A DNA stretch of 64,000 nt from Paraspadella gotoi (taxonomy: Eukaryota; Chaetognatha): assembly GCA_051294375.1 (NCBI GenBank), contig CM119265.1:14334414-14398413 (forward strand). Direction: 5' to 3'. The notes below the pieces were generated by a model that made no database searches, was not told the DNA's origin, and saw only the letters and a list, made by a program, of their open reading frames with translations. Position 1 is the stretch's first letter. Each line of letters starts with the position of its first letter. Below, piece by piece: positions 27,740 through 38,484 of this stretch. The translations under genes were made by a program, and so were the position numbers.

Positions 27740-27766
27740 ATTTGCAGCAACAGTGATTGTTCAAAT
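27740..27766 (+). promoter_or_regulatory. Iron-responsive element in the ferritin 5' leader
   Basis: The hexaloop CAGTGA (27751-27756) closes a 5-bp upper stem (AGCAA 27746-27750 with TTGTT 27757-27761, one G-U pair). There is a single bulged C at 27745 and a lower stem ATTTG/CAAAT (27740-27744 with 27762-27766). This is the canonical IRE architecture: CAGUGN loop, five pairs, unpaired C. IRP binding to such an element near the cap represses ferritin translation when iron is low. It lies 123 bp upstream of the ATG; a possible intron (about 27781-27856, GTATCG to CTTATAG) would bring it closer. Confidence 0.85.
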
Positions 27767-27888
27767 TGGACCAGGCTTAGGTATCGTTTTAAAATTTAAA
27801 AGAAATTATAATTTGCCATTAATCCAAACTTTCAAACCTCTTGAAACATGCTTATAGGGTTCTTTCATTTTGCCTTCGAATTACCGTC

Positions 27889-30800
27889 ATGGCCGTTTCT
27901 GTGGTCCGTCAAAATTACCCAAGCGAATGCGAGGCCGGCGTCAATAAGCAGATTAACATGGAATTTTACGCCGAGTACGTCTACACATCTATGGCCTTCT
28001 ATTTTGACAGAGACGACGTCGCTCTTCATGGCTTTCATCAATACTTTAAGGTCTTTGATGCTATTCTCTTTTCTCCTGCTGCTTCGGCTGCTACCTTTTG
28101 ATTTCTTTCTTTTTTTCTGGGTGCCGCTGCTGATTCGTCCGAAAGCGTCTCTCTCTCTCTCTCTTTTTTTTTTTTTTTTTTTTTAAATGAAAATGATTAA
28201 AATTATTTTTTTAATGCTGAAAAATAAATTATCTTTTTTCAGTTTCCGGCCCGACTTTTTACAACTTTTAGTGGGATGCAATAGTTTTTGAGAAATCGTC
28301 TGTTTTTGTTTTTTTCTCAGGGGCTGCTTCTGCTGATTAGTTTATTTTTTGACAATGACAATTGACATTGACAATGATAAAAAAAACTTTTTTTTTTTTT
28401 TCAGAAACTGTAACTTTAATTTTCCTCGGTACTTTATTATTTTTGTAATTGTTAATCGCAAAATATAATTTTTCTTTCTGTTTAGAAATTAATTTTCTTT
28501 TCTCAAATTTAATTTTTTTCAGTATCAAAATTTGTCGTTAATCCAGATTTTTCTTATGCGATTGCGACGATCCTTATGCTTTTAAGATTTTTTTACTTTT
28601 GTCAGAATTCGGGTTAATTTACCTTTTTAGATTTAGAGAATTAAAATTCAAAAAGGCGTAAACGCTCAGCTTTTACTTATAGATCATTGAGGTCATATAT
28701 AAAAAAATTACAAATAAGCTTGGACGATGGTTGGGAAAAGTAAGAACGTAAAGGGCAGTGATTTCTATCTAGGAATTTAGCAAAAAAACCACTTTTTTCA
28801 ATATTGTTTAGAATATTACCAAACAAAAATGATTAAATTTTAACTCTAAGACAAAGTTGGCTAGACTACGGATTAATTGAAATCCTCTCAACTGCATTTT
28901 CTAATTAAGAATCAATGACATTTTTGCTACTTTTTAATAAAAAAAATTATGTCCATTTTTGTCCATTTTGACTTTTGTCTTGAGATTTGAATGCCAAGAT
29001 CATTGAAGAAAAATTTTTTTACTTCTGGCTTTCGGGTCCTTCTTATCTTCTTTTACCTCTGAGTTGGTTCATTTGATGTTATATCATCTATTGTTTGCCT
29101 ATGAATTAATTTTACTAAAATTGACTAGTCAAAAACTTCCATTTTTACATTTTATTTACAATTTGTTAAACGAAAATACTTCAAAATGTCCACAATTCTA
29201 ATCAAATATTCCCCATTGTTGGTGCTTCTGGTACCTAAAAAATTAGGGCAAAATATTTAATACTTTAGCTGGAAAAAAATTTTTTAAGCCAACTTTTAAT
29301 TTGTGAGGATTTGTGAGGGTGCGTTTTATTTGAACTAAAACTGCGGTTTTTGACTTATTTTTAGTTTTAATAGCTGAGAAACATACTAAAGTTGACGAAT
29401 TAAAAAAAAACCGCCTTTCTTTTATTGAAAGGGGAAGCGTCAGCAAATTAATTTCTCTCAATCGACAGGTTTTTGCGGAAAAAATTTCCGCAAAAATCTG
29501 TCGATTTTTTAAATCTGCTGTGGCAACCAAACTTCCGCTAAAATCATACACTACCCTAGATTTTTTTTCTTACATTACATTTTAAAGATTTTTACACATC
29601 CAGTATGATATGAATGCAAAAAATGAGTGAGAATGAGAAAAAGATGAGAGAAAGAAAGAGAATGGGTGAAAAAAATTGAAAGGAGAGGGAGAAAGAGTGG
29701 AAAGAAATTAATATATGGATGGGAGAGGGGGTAAAACAAGAACAATTGAGAGAAAAGAAAAGATAAGAAACAGGGAGGAAAGAGAATCAGAGAGGGAGAG
29801 AAAAACAGAGATTGAGAGGAAGGAAATAAAGGTTAAGGAAGAAAAGAAGGGATGACACAGAGAACATATGAGGACAGAAAAAGTATGAGGGGAGAGAAAG
29901 ACAGAGAGAAAGAGAGAAAGAGACAGAGAGAAGATTCAAGAGAGAAAAAAATAGTGGATAAAAAAAGGAAAACAGTTTTAAAAATATACCGTGCCATTGT
30001 TTTGCCTAAGCAGGTAGTATAATTCTAAAAAACGCGATAGATCTGACGAGCAAATTTAATCTTTAAAAGTTCCCCTTACATGAAAAATCGTTTTAGTTTC
30101 ATCTTAGTTATGTCAGATACCGGTAATTAGAATGATTTGTCGTAAAAGAAATCATGTCTTACCGTATTTTGAAAGCATAGAAATTCATCCAGTGAGTTCT
30201 ATATCATAAGGAGAAGATAACTATAGCCAACCGTTTTTTTAAAAGAAAGAGTGTTTCATTATTTATCAGTGGGAAAAAAAAGAAATAATAGTTATTTAAG
30301 TTTCATTTTCATTGTTGAAATACCCAAATCAAAATCACTGCCAAAGATTATCGTGAATGTTAGTAACCGTCTGTTTAACTGGCTGAAAATGATTGTTGAT
30401 TGTATTCTTTGTTTTGAGGAGTTTTACACGAGTTGTGGGTAGGAGGGTCATACCGGGGTTTAAATAATTAAAATTAGTTTCATTTGAAAGGCGGCAGCCG
30501 CGGAGGAACGTCAACACGCTCAGAAGTTCATGGAGTTCCAGAACAAGCGAGGAGGAAGAATACTGCTGAAAGAGATTCCAAAGCCGCAGAGGGACGAATG
30601 GGGATCAGGTCTCGACGCTATGAAGGCCGCCTTAGATCTCGAAAAGCAGGTACTTTTTTTGCTTTGATAGCGAGTTTTGTTGGACTCCGCGAACTTTTTT
30701 TTAGGTCAATCAGTCAATCATCGAACTGCATACATTGGCTGGGGAACAGGGGGATAATCATATGACACAATTCTTGGATGATTTCCTTGAAGAACAAGTA

Positions 30801-31602
30801 CGTAAGATTTAATTTGGTTTTTCGATTATTTTTAGTCAGATCTGCTTATCGCAGATTCCGACTCTTTTATTCACTTTGTCGGTCCCATCTTGTCGGTAAA
30901 TAATTTTTATCATATCATAATATCGAGTTATGAGTTTAAATGAAAAAAAAGTCATATTTACCTGAAGTATTTTTACTCATAATTAATTAATTATTATATT
31001 GATTAAAAATTGGATAAATAAATTGAAATGAAATTTTGTGTGTGGGTAGGAAAGTATGTGATTAAGCTGGATATATTTTTTTGTTTGAATCGTAACAGTG
31101 GAAAAGAGTTTAAAATAAAAGACCAAAAGACACATTTATTTGAATTTTTAAAAGTTTCCCTCTCTCTATCTCTCTCTGATTGATTGATTGATTGACCAAA
31201 TTATGCAAGTTGACCAAATTATGCAAGTTGACATTGGCGCAGCTACTGGTAATGATTGATAGATCAATTTTTAGATTAGATTTAGATTTATTGATTTTTT
31301 CATAGATTTATTAAGTCTGTTATGATTTGATCTGTTATGATTTGTTATGATCTGTTAAGATCACAAATTGAGAGTCAGAAAATATTACCGTGATTTAGCA
31401 TCGGTAGGTAGATCCGACATAGTTTGCTCAAATTTGTTTTTAATAATATCGTCTTCGCAGTGTATTTTGTATGACCGTTGCAAATTTTAATCAGGTTCAA
31501 GGAATCAAAGAACTTGGAGATCACGTGACTCGCCTCACTCGCGCTTGTCCCGGACTCGGCGAGCATATTTACGATGGAGAACTCGCGAAGAAGATGAAAT
31601 GA
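27889..31602 (+). CDS. FTH1: Ferritin heavy chain (cytosolic type)
   Basis: Four exons (27889-28050, 30491-30649, 30705-30797, 31495-31602) give 173 aa, the normal ferritin length. There is no signal peptide, so a cytosolic subunit is expected. The start [20 protein letters not shown] and [10 protein letters not shown] are family hallmarks. Ferroxidase ligands are in place: Glu in INMEFY, Tyr in YVYTS, EERQHAQ (Glu and His), [13 protein letters not shown], and the Gln of LEEQV. The protein should therefore oxidise Fe(II) and store iron as a 24-mer. The helix-D stretch [12 protein letters not shown] is intact, and the C-terminus is short. The IRE at 27740 predicts iron-dependent translational control. 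Intron 1 is 2.4 kb and intron 3 carries a composite repeat. Confidence 0.97.
28051..30490. other. Ferritin intron 1 with repeats and a polypurine tract
   Basis: Contains a CT microsatellite and T-run (28141-28183), a repeat ending TATGCTTTTAAGATTTTTTT near 28590, a short palindrome TTTTTGCGGAAAAAATTTCCGCAAAAA (29468-29495 region), and a strongly purine-biased plus strand from 29610 to 29965 (G/A runs such as AGAGGGAGAAAGAG). No exon or RNA gene recognised. Confidence 0.65.
30832..31443. repeat. Composite intronic repeat, copy B (ferritin intron 3)
   Basis: Begins TTTTTAGTCAGATCTGCTTA, contains one degenerate ~120-bp module (AATGAAATTTTGTGTGTGGG, GAGTTTAAA), a GATTGATTGATTGA tract and short direct repeats TGACCAAATTATGCAAGT. 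It ends GGTAGATCCGACATAGTTTG, CTCAAATTTG. Same termini as 12904-13612. Confidence 0.7.
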
Positions 31603-31843
31603 TTTCCCAAGATTCGTGCCACGAACGTGCTGTGCAATAGTTTTGTGCCGTTTATTTTACTCATCGAGATTGTGCCATTTTCTGCAATTATAAATTTTTT
31701 AATCTTTGAATCGCAAGTTCTAATTTTTTTTTAGTTAGATTAGCCCTAAGAGTTAGTGCTACCTTATTGACGATCAAACATGCTATATTACGTTGCTTTT
31801 TATTCAACGTATAACTTTTTAACTCTTATTACGATTCGGATGA

Positions 31844-31858
31844 CATTTTTTGTTTCAG
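31844..31858 (+). promoter_or_regulatory. Acceptor-like site 5' of the 7TM gene
   Basis: CATTTTTTGTTTCAG lies 129 bp before the chosen start. After it, an ATG at 31865 opens a short upstream frame ending before the main start, and another ATG at 31902 opens a 65-codon frame overlapping exon 1. Confidence 0.3.
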
Positions 31859-31986
31859 ACGAAATGCGAGTAGAGGTTACGTTAACCTGCTCGTGTAAGT
31901 CATGTCCTGGAGAAGCGAGAGTGAGTTTTCAAATCTGAATACTGTCATTAATAAGTATCTCAAACGGAACGACACCCCCAAAAAAA

Positions 31987-33547
31987 ATGGAGTTGCAAAC
32001 CGGTCTAAAAGTGATTGTGGCCTTTATAGACTTAGTTTCTTCGATAGTCAGTCTGGGGCTGGTCCTTCTCTGGAGACGGAACCAACGGAAATGGATTGAG
32101 GCAACCCTGAGGCCGTGCCAACGTATGCGCCTCGTGGAAGGTGACCAGCTGCAAGAAATTGTTAAAATTGGCAAACCATTTTGTTAAATTTCCAAGTAAT
32201 TTCATGACTTATCGTGTTACAATTTAATTATAAATATATATTATATATTTTCAATGATATTAATAACCACAACGTGATAAGCATTTAAAAGTTATTTTAT
32301 TTTAATCTTGGATCGCATGATTTCGATATGGCCGCTGTTATCTATCGCTCTCTATTATTCCAAAATTCGTCATCTTGAAGTTGAACGTATTCTTAAATTT
32401 TGAAGCTCTTTCGGAGTTTCATGGACAATAATTAAAAATGGTCTCAACTGTTCATATCACGAAAAATAATAATTAAGTTTAAATTAAATTATATAAGTTA
32501 AAAATTGGAAAAACTCAAGCTCCAGTCGGGAAGTATCAAGTCTTCTTTGTACTATTTCTTTCTTTTTATTAAATTGGCAGGTCCATTGACGGCGATTAGT
32601 TTGATACGTGGCCGCGGATGGATCTTTTTCATGGTTGGACTCGACTTGGCGGCTTTCGTCGCCCAATGGTTTCCGTCCATTTTTACTGACAACCGTGGCG
32701 ACAGTTTGGGGGCTTGGAAGTATTCCGACGATCGTCTCTGCGCCTACTTCCACGATTGCGGATTCCTGCCAGAAGACGTATTTCGACATGTCTGGATCCT
32801 TCTCGAGCATTCAACGCTGAATTTGAACCTTTGGTCTATCGCCGGTGAGAGCAGAAAATTAGCGAGAGACTAAATATCTCCTTATGACTAATATTTTATT
32901 TAGCCGTATCCTGTGTCACACTTTGCTCGCTACACGAAGCTCGTACCGGTCGATCCTTTCCATTTCCTTTGGTTGTCACGGCGCTCTTCGTCGTGGCGGT
33001 TGTCCCGCCCTATGCGCTGATGACAGCGAGATTGGCCTCTACCCTAGCAGCACCTACTGTGCGTACCATCTTCTCTTTCTTTGTCCACTTCATCCTCGTT
33101 GTATTCGTCATCGTCGCTGTTAACGTCGTCCTGTATCTGAGAAAGACTCCTCGACTGGGAGAATTGTTTACGGCCGACGTAGTTATCGATCTGAAGGTAA
33201 ACAAAGAAATCTTAATGCTTATGCTTGATTATTATGGTCCGTTAGCAAATTTCCCTTTTGATTCATAATTTTCATAGGAGTTCATCTACCGATCATCCCT
33301 TTTGCTGTTTGTCATCATTCTCGTCCCCTATATTGTCGTCGCTGTCGTCGGCTGCGTCTTTGTTTGGATTGATTACACGTGGCGACATTCTCTCGCCGCC
33401 GAACCTGATCCGGTTTGGAACGCCGGCGTATATCGTGGCGTCGTTGTGACCTTCTACTCTACGATGGGCATTTTGTCCTGCACCAAGTGTGGTGCGATCG
33501 CGCTCGGCGTTGTCGTCCGGCGATTCGCCAGAATGAGATTTCGGTAG
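31987..33547 (+). CDS. Orphan seven-transmembrane protein (GPR157/cAMP-receptor-like?)
   Basis: Exons 31987-32140, 32581-32844, 32904-33196 and 33278-33547 join in phase into 326 aa. Seven hydrophobic segments can be placed: VIVAFIDLVSSIVSLGLVLL, WIFFMVGLDLAAFVAQW, LNLNLWSIAVSCVTLC, PLVVTALFVVAVVPPYALM, FFVHFILVVFVIVAVNVVLY, LLFVIILVPYIVVAVVGCVF and YRGVVVTFYSTMGILSC to ALGVVVRRF. Cysteines between TM2 and TM3 (CAYFHDCGF) could form the usual disulfide. The pattern of TM3 (NLWSIAVSC) and TM7 followed by a basic tail is reminiscent of GPR157/slime-mould cAMP-receptor-like GPCRs, but there is no strong motif match and no DRY or NPxxY. Start chosen because it is the first ATG in frame after a stop; 5' exons may exist. 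Confidence 0.7.
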
Positions 33548-34579
33548 TGAGAATTGCTTTTAATATCGTTCCGGATATTTTATATCTTTTTAACCAAAAA
33601 AAAAAAAAAAAAAAAGATAAAAACGAAACGATGATGTTCACTTTCATATTTTATGACCAACGTAGTAGTTGGTTTGGTTTTTAAAAAAGCAAAAATAGCA
33701 CAAGAATGACTGAATATTTACTATTTAGTTGTTAGTTTTTTTTATGTCGTACTGTGATTTCTTCTCATAGAATTTTTCATTTCGTGAATGTAGGCTAAAA
33801 TGACCCAAGCTAGATTAATTGCACATCAGTAATGATAATTATTAGTTGCAAATCAAAACTTCTCGAGTCTAAAGATGACCAGGCATGTCATAATGTGATA
33901 TTGATTTTGTGGCTGTGAAATTTTCTCATATGAGACACGCGATCCTCCGCTTCTTTGTACATTAGCTTGTAAGAAATACGTATGCCAAGGCCGATTAGGC
34001 CTGAATTTTCTACAAGTTGGTAGCCCTATTAACGAAGGTCTTTTTTCCTGCAATCAAAATAGCAAAAAGTTTTGTTCTGTTTCGAAGCAAAATGTATTTT
34101 TGCTTAAATACATATTTTATTTAGGAAGCGAGAACACGACTAAAAAGGCTGTGAAATTTTACCGAGATTTTGCCCTTCATTATTTGTATGTCCAAATGTG
34201 TTATGTTGCGTTGGAATAATAATTGTATATCCTAGTTTAGTTTTTTTTTGTTTGACCTTTGCCGGTTCTACGGATTTATGTTTGTTTTCAAATTAGTTTT
34301 GATACCAATATATATTGATATGTATTCTGATTTTAGTTACGTGTTATTTTAACTAACTGATTGGTACGAATTAAGATTTTCTTTCATGTTATGTGGTAAC
34401 ATAAGATTTAAATTAAATCCCCGTTAGGTAATCTTAATAATTATGACTTTTTCGAAAATAAATGGGGTGCTATCGAAACTTCCACTTATTCTCAAAATTC
34501 TTTCAGTAAATAATTTTTTATTCTTATCAACGCATTATTCAGATTGTCGACGTGAATTAATTCAATTGTTTAGACTGCG
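33548..34579. other. Spacer between 7TM gene and PIGS, no gene seen
   Basis: AT-rich, with an A-homopolymer at 33596-33614 that may belong to the 7TM gene's 3' end. No exon, repeat family member or RNA gene recognised in 1 kb. Confidence 0.5.
34559..34573 (+). promoter_or_regulatory. Acceptor-like site 5' of PIGS
   Basis: AATTCAATTGTTTAG ends six bases before the PIGS start codon. Position is as expected for a trans-splice acceptor or the end of a 5' UTR intron; donor not identified. Confidence 0.3.
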
Positions 34580-36372
34580 ATGGCTTCGTCCTCGCATTCC
34601 GTTAAAGGATCCGCGGAAACAGTAGACGACGTCTCTGACTCGTCCCCTGCTCAAAACGTGGCCGCTCTGATCATTGGCCTCTTCTTTGTAGGCTTCGGAC
34701 TTCCGGTTTGGTGGAGGACAACGGAGGTTTATCGAGCCTCCCTTTCTCACACGGAGATCGAAGCGTTAATGACGACGCCGCTAGTGACACTCGCAGAGTT
34801 GGAAGTTGTGGTCTTAGCGCCGGAAGAAAATGTTCCCGGATCCAACTTAGCTTTGTTCGGTCAGCGATTAAAGGAAGAAATGGAAATATCCACGGAAGGA
34901 AGTCAAATGTTAAAGATCGATTACCGCGGACAGGTAACCTCTTAATTGTAGTTTAGACAAATTGCTAACCAATCGTACCTAGTGTAAAATTCGCATTATT
35001 TTCTGTTTAGGTGCGTCGTGCCTCCGAGGCGGAATTCGGAGCAGCCGCCCACGCCTCTAATCTCGAGACATTGGATCGCAACCTGCGCGACGTTCGAGGT
35101 CCGGAAAAACCTGGGCGATCTCTCGTTTATCTTTGCTCTTCGACCTCTTTTGCTCTTCCAACCCCTTACGTGGGTGTACACCGGGCCGCTTTTTTGCCCA
35201 TTAATCGAGATACGGATTTGAGCGACATGGTTTCCCCAGTTAACGACATAGTTCGCGCTCTCTTTGTTAACGAACCCGCCGTTTTCCACGCTTTTCACAA
35301 CGCTCAAGGTTCCATGCGCCTCGAACCGGACAAAGAGAGCATGCGCGCGCTAAAGTCTGCAACCGAGTACCAATTGACATTTACCCTATTGGTCCCTAAT
35401 CCGAACGAGATGGTGCCAGTGCGATGGAATATCGCCGACGCAGTGGACGCACACCTGCAACCGCTCATTGACCGACTTAATCCCTTCGCTTCATTGCACG
35501 TCGATTCCCAGGTTTTGTACTACGTATCATTACCAATGCGTCCCCATTTCGATGCGAATAATTCTCGTTACTATCTCACTCCCGACGATTTACCGCACAT
35601 TGTCAACCCAGTTGAGGCAAAGTTAGTGTCACACGTGAACACGCGTCAAATAATCCATTTCTTGGTGTACGTTCCTCCACCGGAACATTCGCCTCTATTC
35701 ATTTACGACGAAGGCGGTAAACCCGCCGAGTCCAACGCATTCATCAGCGCCAGATGGGGAGGTATGATAGTCGTTAATTCGGAGAGGGGCCCTACTTCGC
35801 TGCGTTCTCCTTCACCGATCCTTCTGGACACCCACTTTATAATGGAGATTTTTCTTTCGCAACTCCGCTCGCTGCTCCACTTCGATACCGCCTCCCGCGA
35901 AGTCTCCACGATCCCCAGTCTCGTCGTCGCCGAACCGCGAGACGCCGCCCTTACCGAGTGGGAACTGGACGCCTGGCTCCGTCGTCGGGGTCTCGAAAAC
36001 GTCGCTACTTCGTCCGCCACGCTCAAGTCTCTTTCGGATCTGCTGGAAAAGATCCACAACATCGTCATTAACGATGAGATAGGGGCCGACGTGGAGGCGG
36101 CCCTTCTAGCTTGTAAAACAGCGGGTTCGTTGATGAAATCCGGACGATTGACGGACGCCTATGTGTCTTCTAAAAAGGCCCTTGATTCCTCGGAGAAGGC
36201 CTTTTTCGATCCGTCTCTACTGGAGCTTCTATACTTTCCCGACGACCAAAAGTTTGCTATTTACATGCCGCTGTTTCTACCGATAGGATTGCCGATTGCC
36301 ACTTCCTTATACGGCGCTCTGAAGTGGTTAAAAGGAAAGAAGTATACGGCAGATGAAAAAAAGCAACAATGA
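34580..36372 (+). CDS. PIGS: GPI transamidase subunit PIG-S
   Basis: Two exons (34580-34933 and 35011-36372) give 571 aa; human PIG-S has 555. An N-terminal membrane segment (VAALIIGLFFVGFGLPVWW) is followed by the family signature PVWWRTTEVYRASL. A large lumenal domain follows with FALPTPYVGVHR-like and SPLFIYDEGG segments and WGGMIVVN. A C-terminal membrane helix (YMPLFLPIGLPIATSLYGAL) precedes a Lys-rich tail KGKKYTADEKKQQ, which suits ER retention. PIG-S is a non-catalytic subunit of the GPI transamidase, which attaches GPI anchors to proteins in the ER. The gene lies 144 bp before the SerRS-like gene. It has only one intron, unlike its neighbours. Confidence 0.95.
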
Positions 36373-36515
36373 CTAATTATTTTGATTATTTAGTATTTAC
36401 GTAGTTTAATAATGATCTCATCTATCATTTCAATTTGTGTTAAAGCGGACATTTATTTTTCTCACGACTATGAATTCGTCTGTTGACAACCAGTGTCTCT
36501 AAACGAAGGGTGACG

Positions 36516-38204
36516 ATGGCTCGAGCTTTTTCACATTCTGTCCTCCGGAGAATTTTCCATTCCCAGCGGAGCCGTAGGGTTTCGACAGCGTCTGCCTCGA
36601 TGTTGACCGACGTTATCGACGTTCAACCCAAAAACTTTGAAAGGGAACTGTGGTATATCTACGACAACATAGATCGATATCCTTGGATCACTCAATCCCA
36701 AATGCTAGTCATTCGCAAAAAAATTTTTCGTGCTCAAGTTCAAAAGAAAACTTTGAATCCGTTAATCAATGAAAGGAAACGTTTGACTGAGCAGGTGACG
36801 AGATTAAAATCGGAAAATCCTTCCCATCCTGACTTGGCGAGAGTCTCGCAAGAACTCGATCGCGTCACGGAGCTTGCGGATCCTTTACACGAAAAATTAA
36901 ACGCGTTGCAAGAGGAAATATTCCAAGAAATAATTTTCTTTCCAAATTGTAAATCGTCGCCCGAAACGAAGCAACGGGACAAACTGCTTTCCCAGTTAAG
37001 TCACTCCATTTTAATGTAGGAAATGACGAGATTCACGAGACATTTCTTCGTCTTGTAGGTTGGGGTAACACCGAATTTCCATTTTCCGATCAAGTCCCAT
37101 GTGGATTTTCAGTCAGACATTTTGTTTCGTTCGGACGCTGGTCCCTCTTCAACTTATTTTCTCCTCGGTAAAGCAGCTTTGGCGGAGCTTGCCATCCTGG
37201 AGCGGTTCGAGGTCAGTCAAACTGACATGTTACTCTTTTAGTCTTTAGGCCCAAAAGCTTTTCGACTCTTATTTTTATCCCTTAGGATTTTTTTCTCGAT
37301 GAAGATTTTCGACCCTTCTCGTCGATGCCTGATATCGTCAAGGGTGCCGTTGTGATTGGTTGCGGTAGCTCACCCGAGGATGTCGTACCCATCTTAGATT
37401 TTCATCAGCCCGCAGAAAGGGATCTTGGCCAATCAGACGATGAGAAGCACTTACCGAAATTTCTCGTCGGAGGATCCTCGTTGTTTTCTTTCGCCGCCTT
37501 TTTCACGAAGATGCTGTTTAGAACTGGGAGAAGTGAGTTTGATTTAAGAGATAAGGCGACGATCGATCATAGCTCCAATGTTTTTTCTCCGCTCTTTTTC
37601 TCATTGATAGAAAACACCGGGATCCCTCTGCACCTGTTTTCCACCGGTCGTCGATACTCTCCCCCTCGACCGAATGAAGCGCCATCTCTCTTCAATTGTC
37701 TTCAGTCGTCCCGAGTATCGCTCTTCGGCGTCCCCACGATGACCGGGGCTGATGAAATGTTCGAGTTTTTTTCTCAGAAACTGACTTCTTGTTACGAGGG
37801 CTTCGGACTGCCATTTCAACTCGTAGAAGTGGGGAAGGAGAATCTTGGCAGAAGCGAATCGAGGCGACAGGAACTCAGCTTGTGGAGTCCAGCTGACGAA
37901 AGGTGTATAACGCCGTTTCGATAGGACGTTCAAAAAACTATTTGACGAATGCTTATGTTGGCGATTGTTTCAAATTCCATTCATATCAAAAAGTAAAATC
38001 CTCAGGTATCAACTGTGCGGTTGGGTTAGTCACCACAATGACTACATCTCCAACCGCCTTTTAGTCAACACCCGTCGCGCCAACACTTATCCATGTCCTA
38101 TTATCAGCGGAGTCGCCGCCGATGTCTCTGTTGTTCTGGGTGCAGTTATGGAAAACGGGCAACGCGAAGACGGAGATTGGGAGTGGCCCGGAGTGACGGA
38201 GTGA
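36516..38204 (+). CDS. Mitochondrial seryl-tRNA-synthetase-like protein, catalytically degenerate (SLIMP type)
   Basis: Exons 36516-36948, 36996-37015 (20-nt microexon), 37059-37211, 37286-37532, 37611-37902 and 38006-38204 give 447 aa. A basic presequence (MARAFSHSVLRRIFHSQRSR) suggests mitochondrial import. A coiled-coil arm (residues about 60-140) matches the SerRS tRNA-binding arm. A class II fold follows: SLHFNVGVTPNFHF, YFLLGKAALAELAI, SMPDIVKGAVVIGCG. The catalytic motifs are lost. The serine-binding TAE motif is replaced by GGSSLF. Motif 2 lacks the FRxE pair (LFSTGRRYSPP). Motif 3 reads GWVSHHNDYISNRL where SARS2 has an ASNCTDFQSRR-type sequence. This is what is seen in SLIMP, a SerRS paralogue described in insects that pairs with mitochondrial SerRS. 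Start is the ATG after a short in-frame TTG-led extension. Confidence 0.82.
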
Positions 38205-38484
38205 AAAATATAGATCTTTCAAGTTTCTTTGACTTTTTTCTATTTTCTCTTTGAAAGATTCGCGTCATTCATTTGTTATGTACGTGTAACGTCTCAATAG
38301 ATTGAAGCTGTCGACCTATTTGGTTTTTTAGGTTTTTTATGATATCGATATCAACAGTGAACCCAAGCGTTGCTTGGATCATAAATTAAAGTTTTGCTTT
38401 AAAATGGTTTAACGGGTGGACGGAATTTATTTGTCCGGCGCGCCCTAAACGTTAAAAACGTCTTAAACGTTCCCAAACGAGGAA

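Noticed and set aside
31902-32099. 65-codon frame overlapping exon 1 of the 7TM gene
   Set aside because: Different frame from the exon whose splice phase and hydrophobic helix fit; no homology seen.
35703-36068. Minus-strand frame of 121 codons inside PIGS exon 2
   Set aside because: Antisense shadow of a long, GC-richer coding exon.
36483-36515. Upstream extension of the SerRS-like protein starting at TTG
   Set aside because: The ATG at 36516 directly begins a good mitochondrial presequence; a TTG start is not needed.
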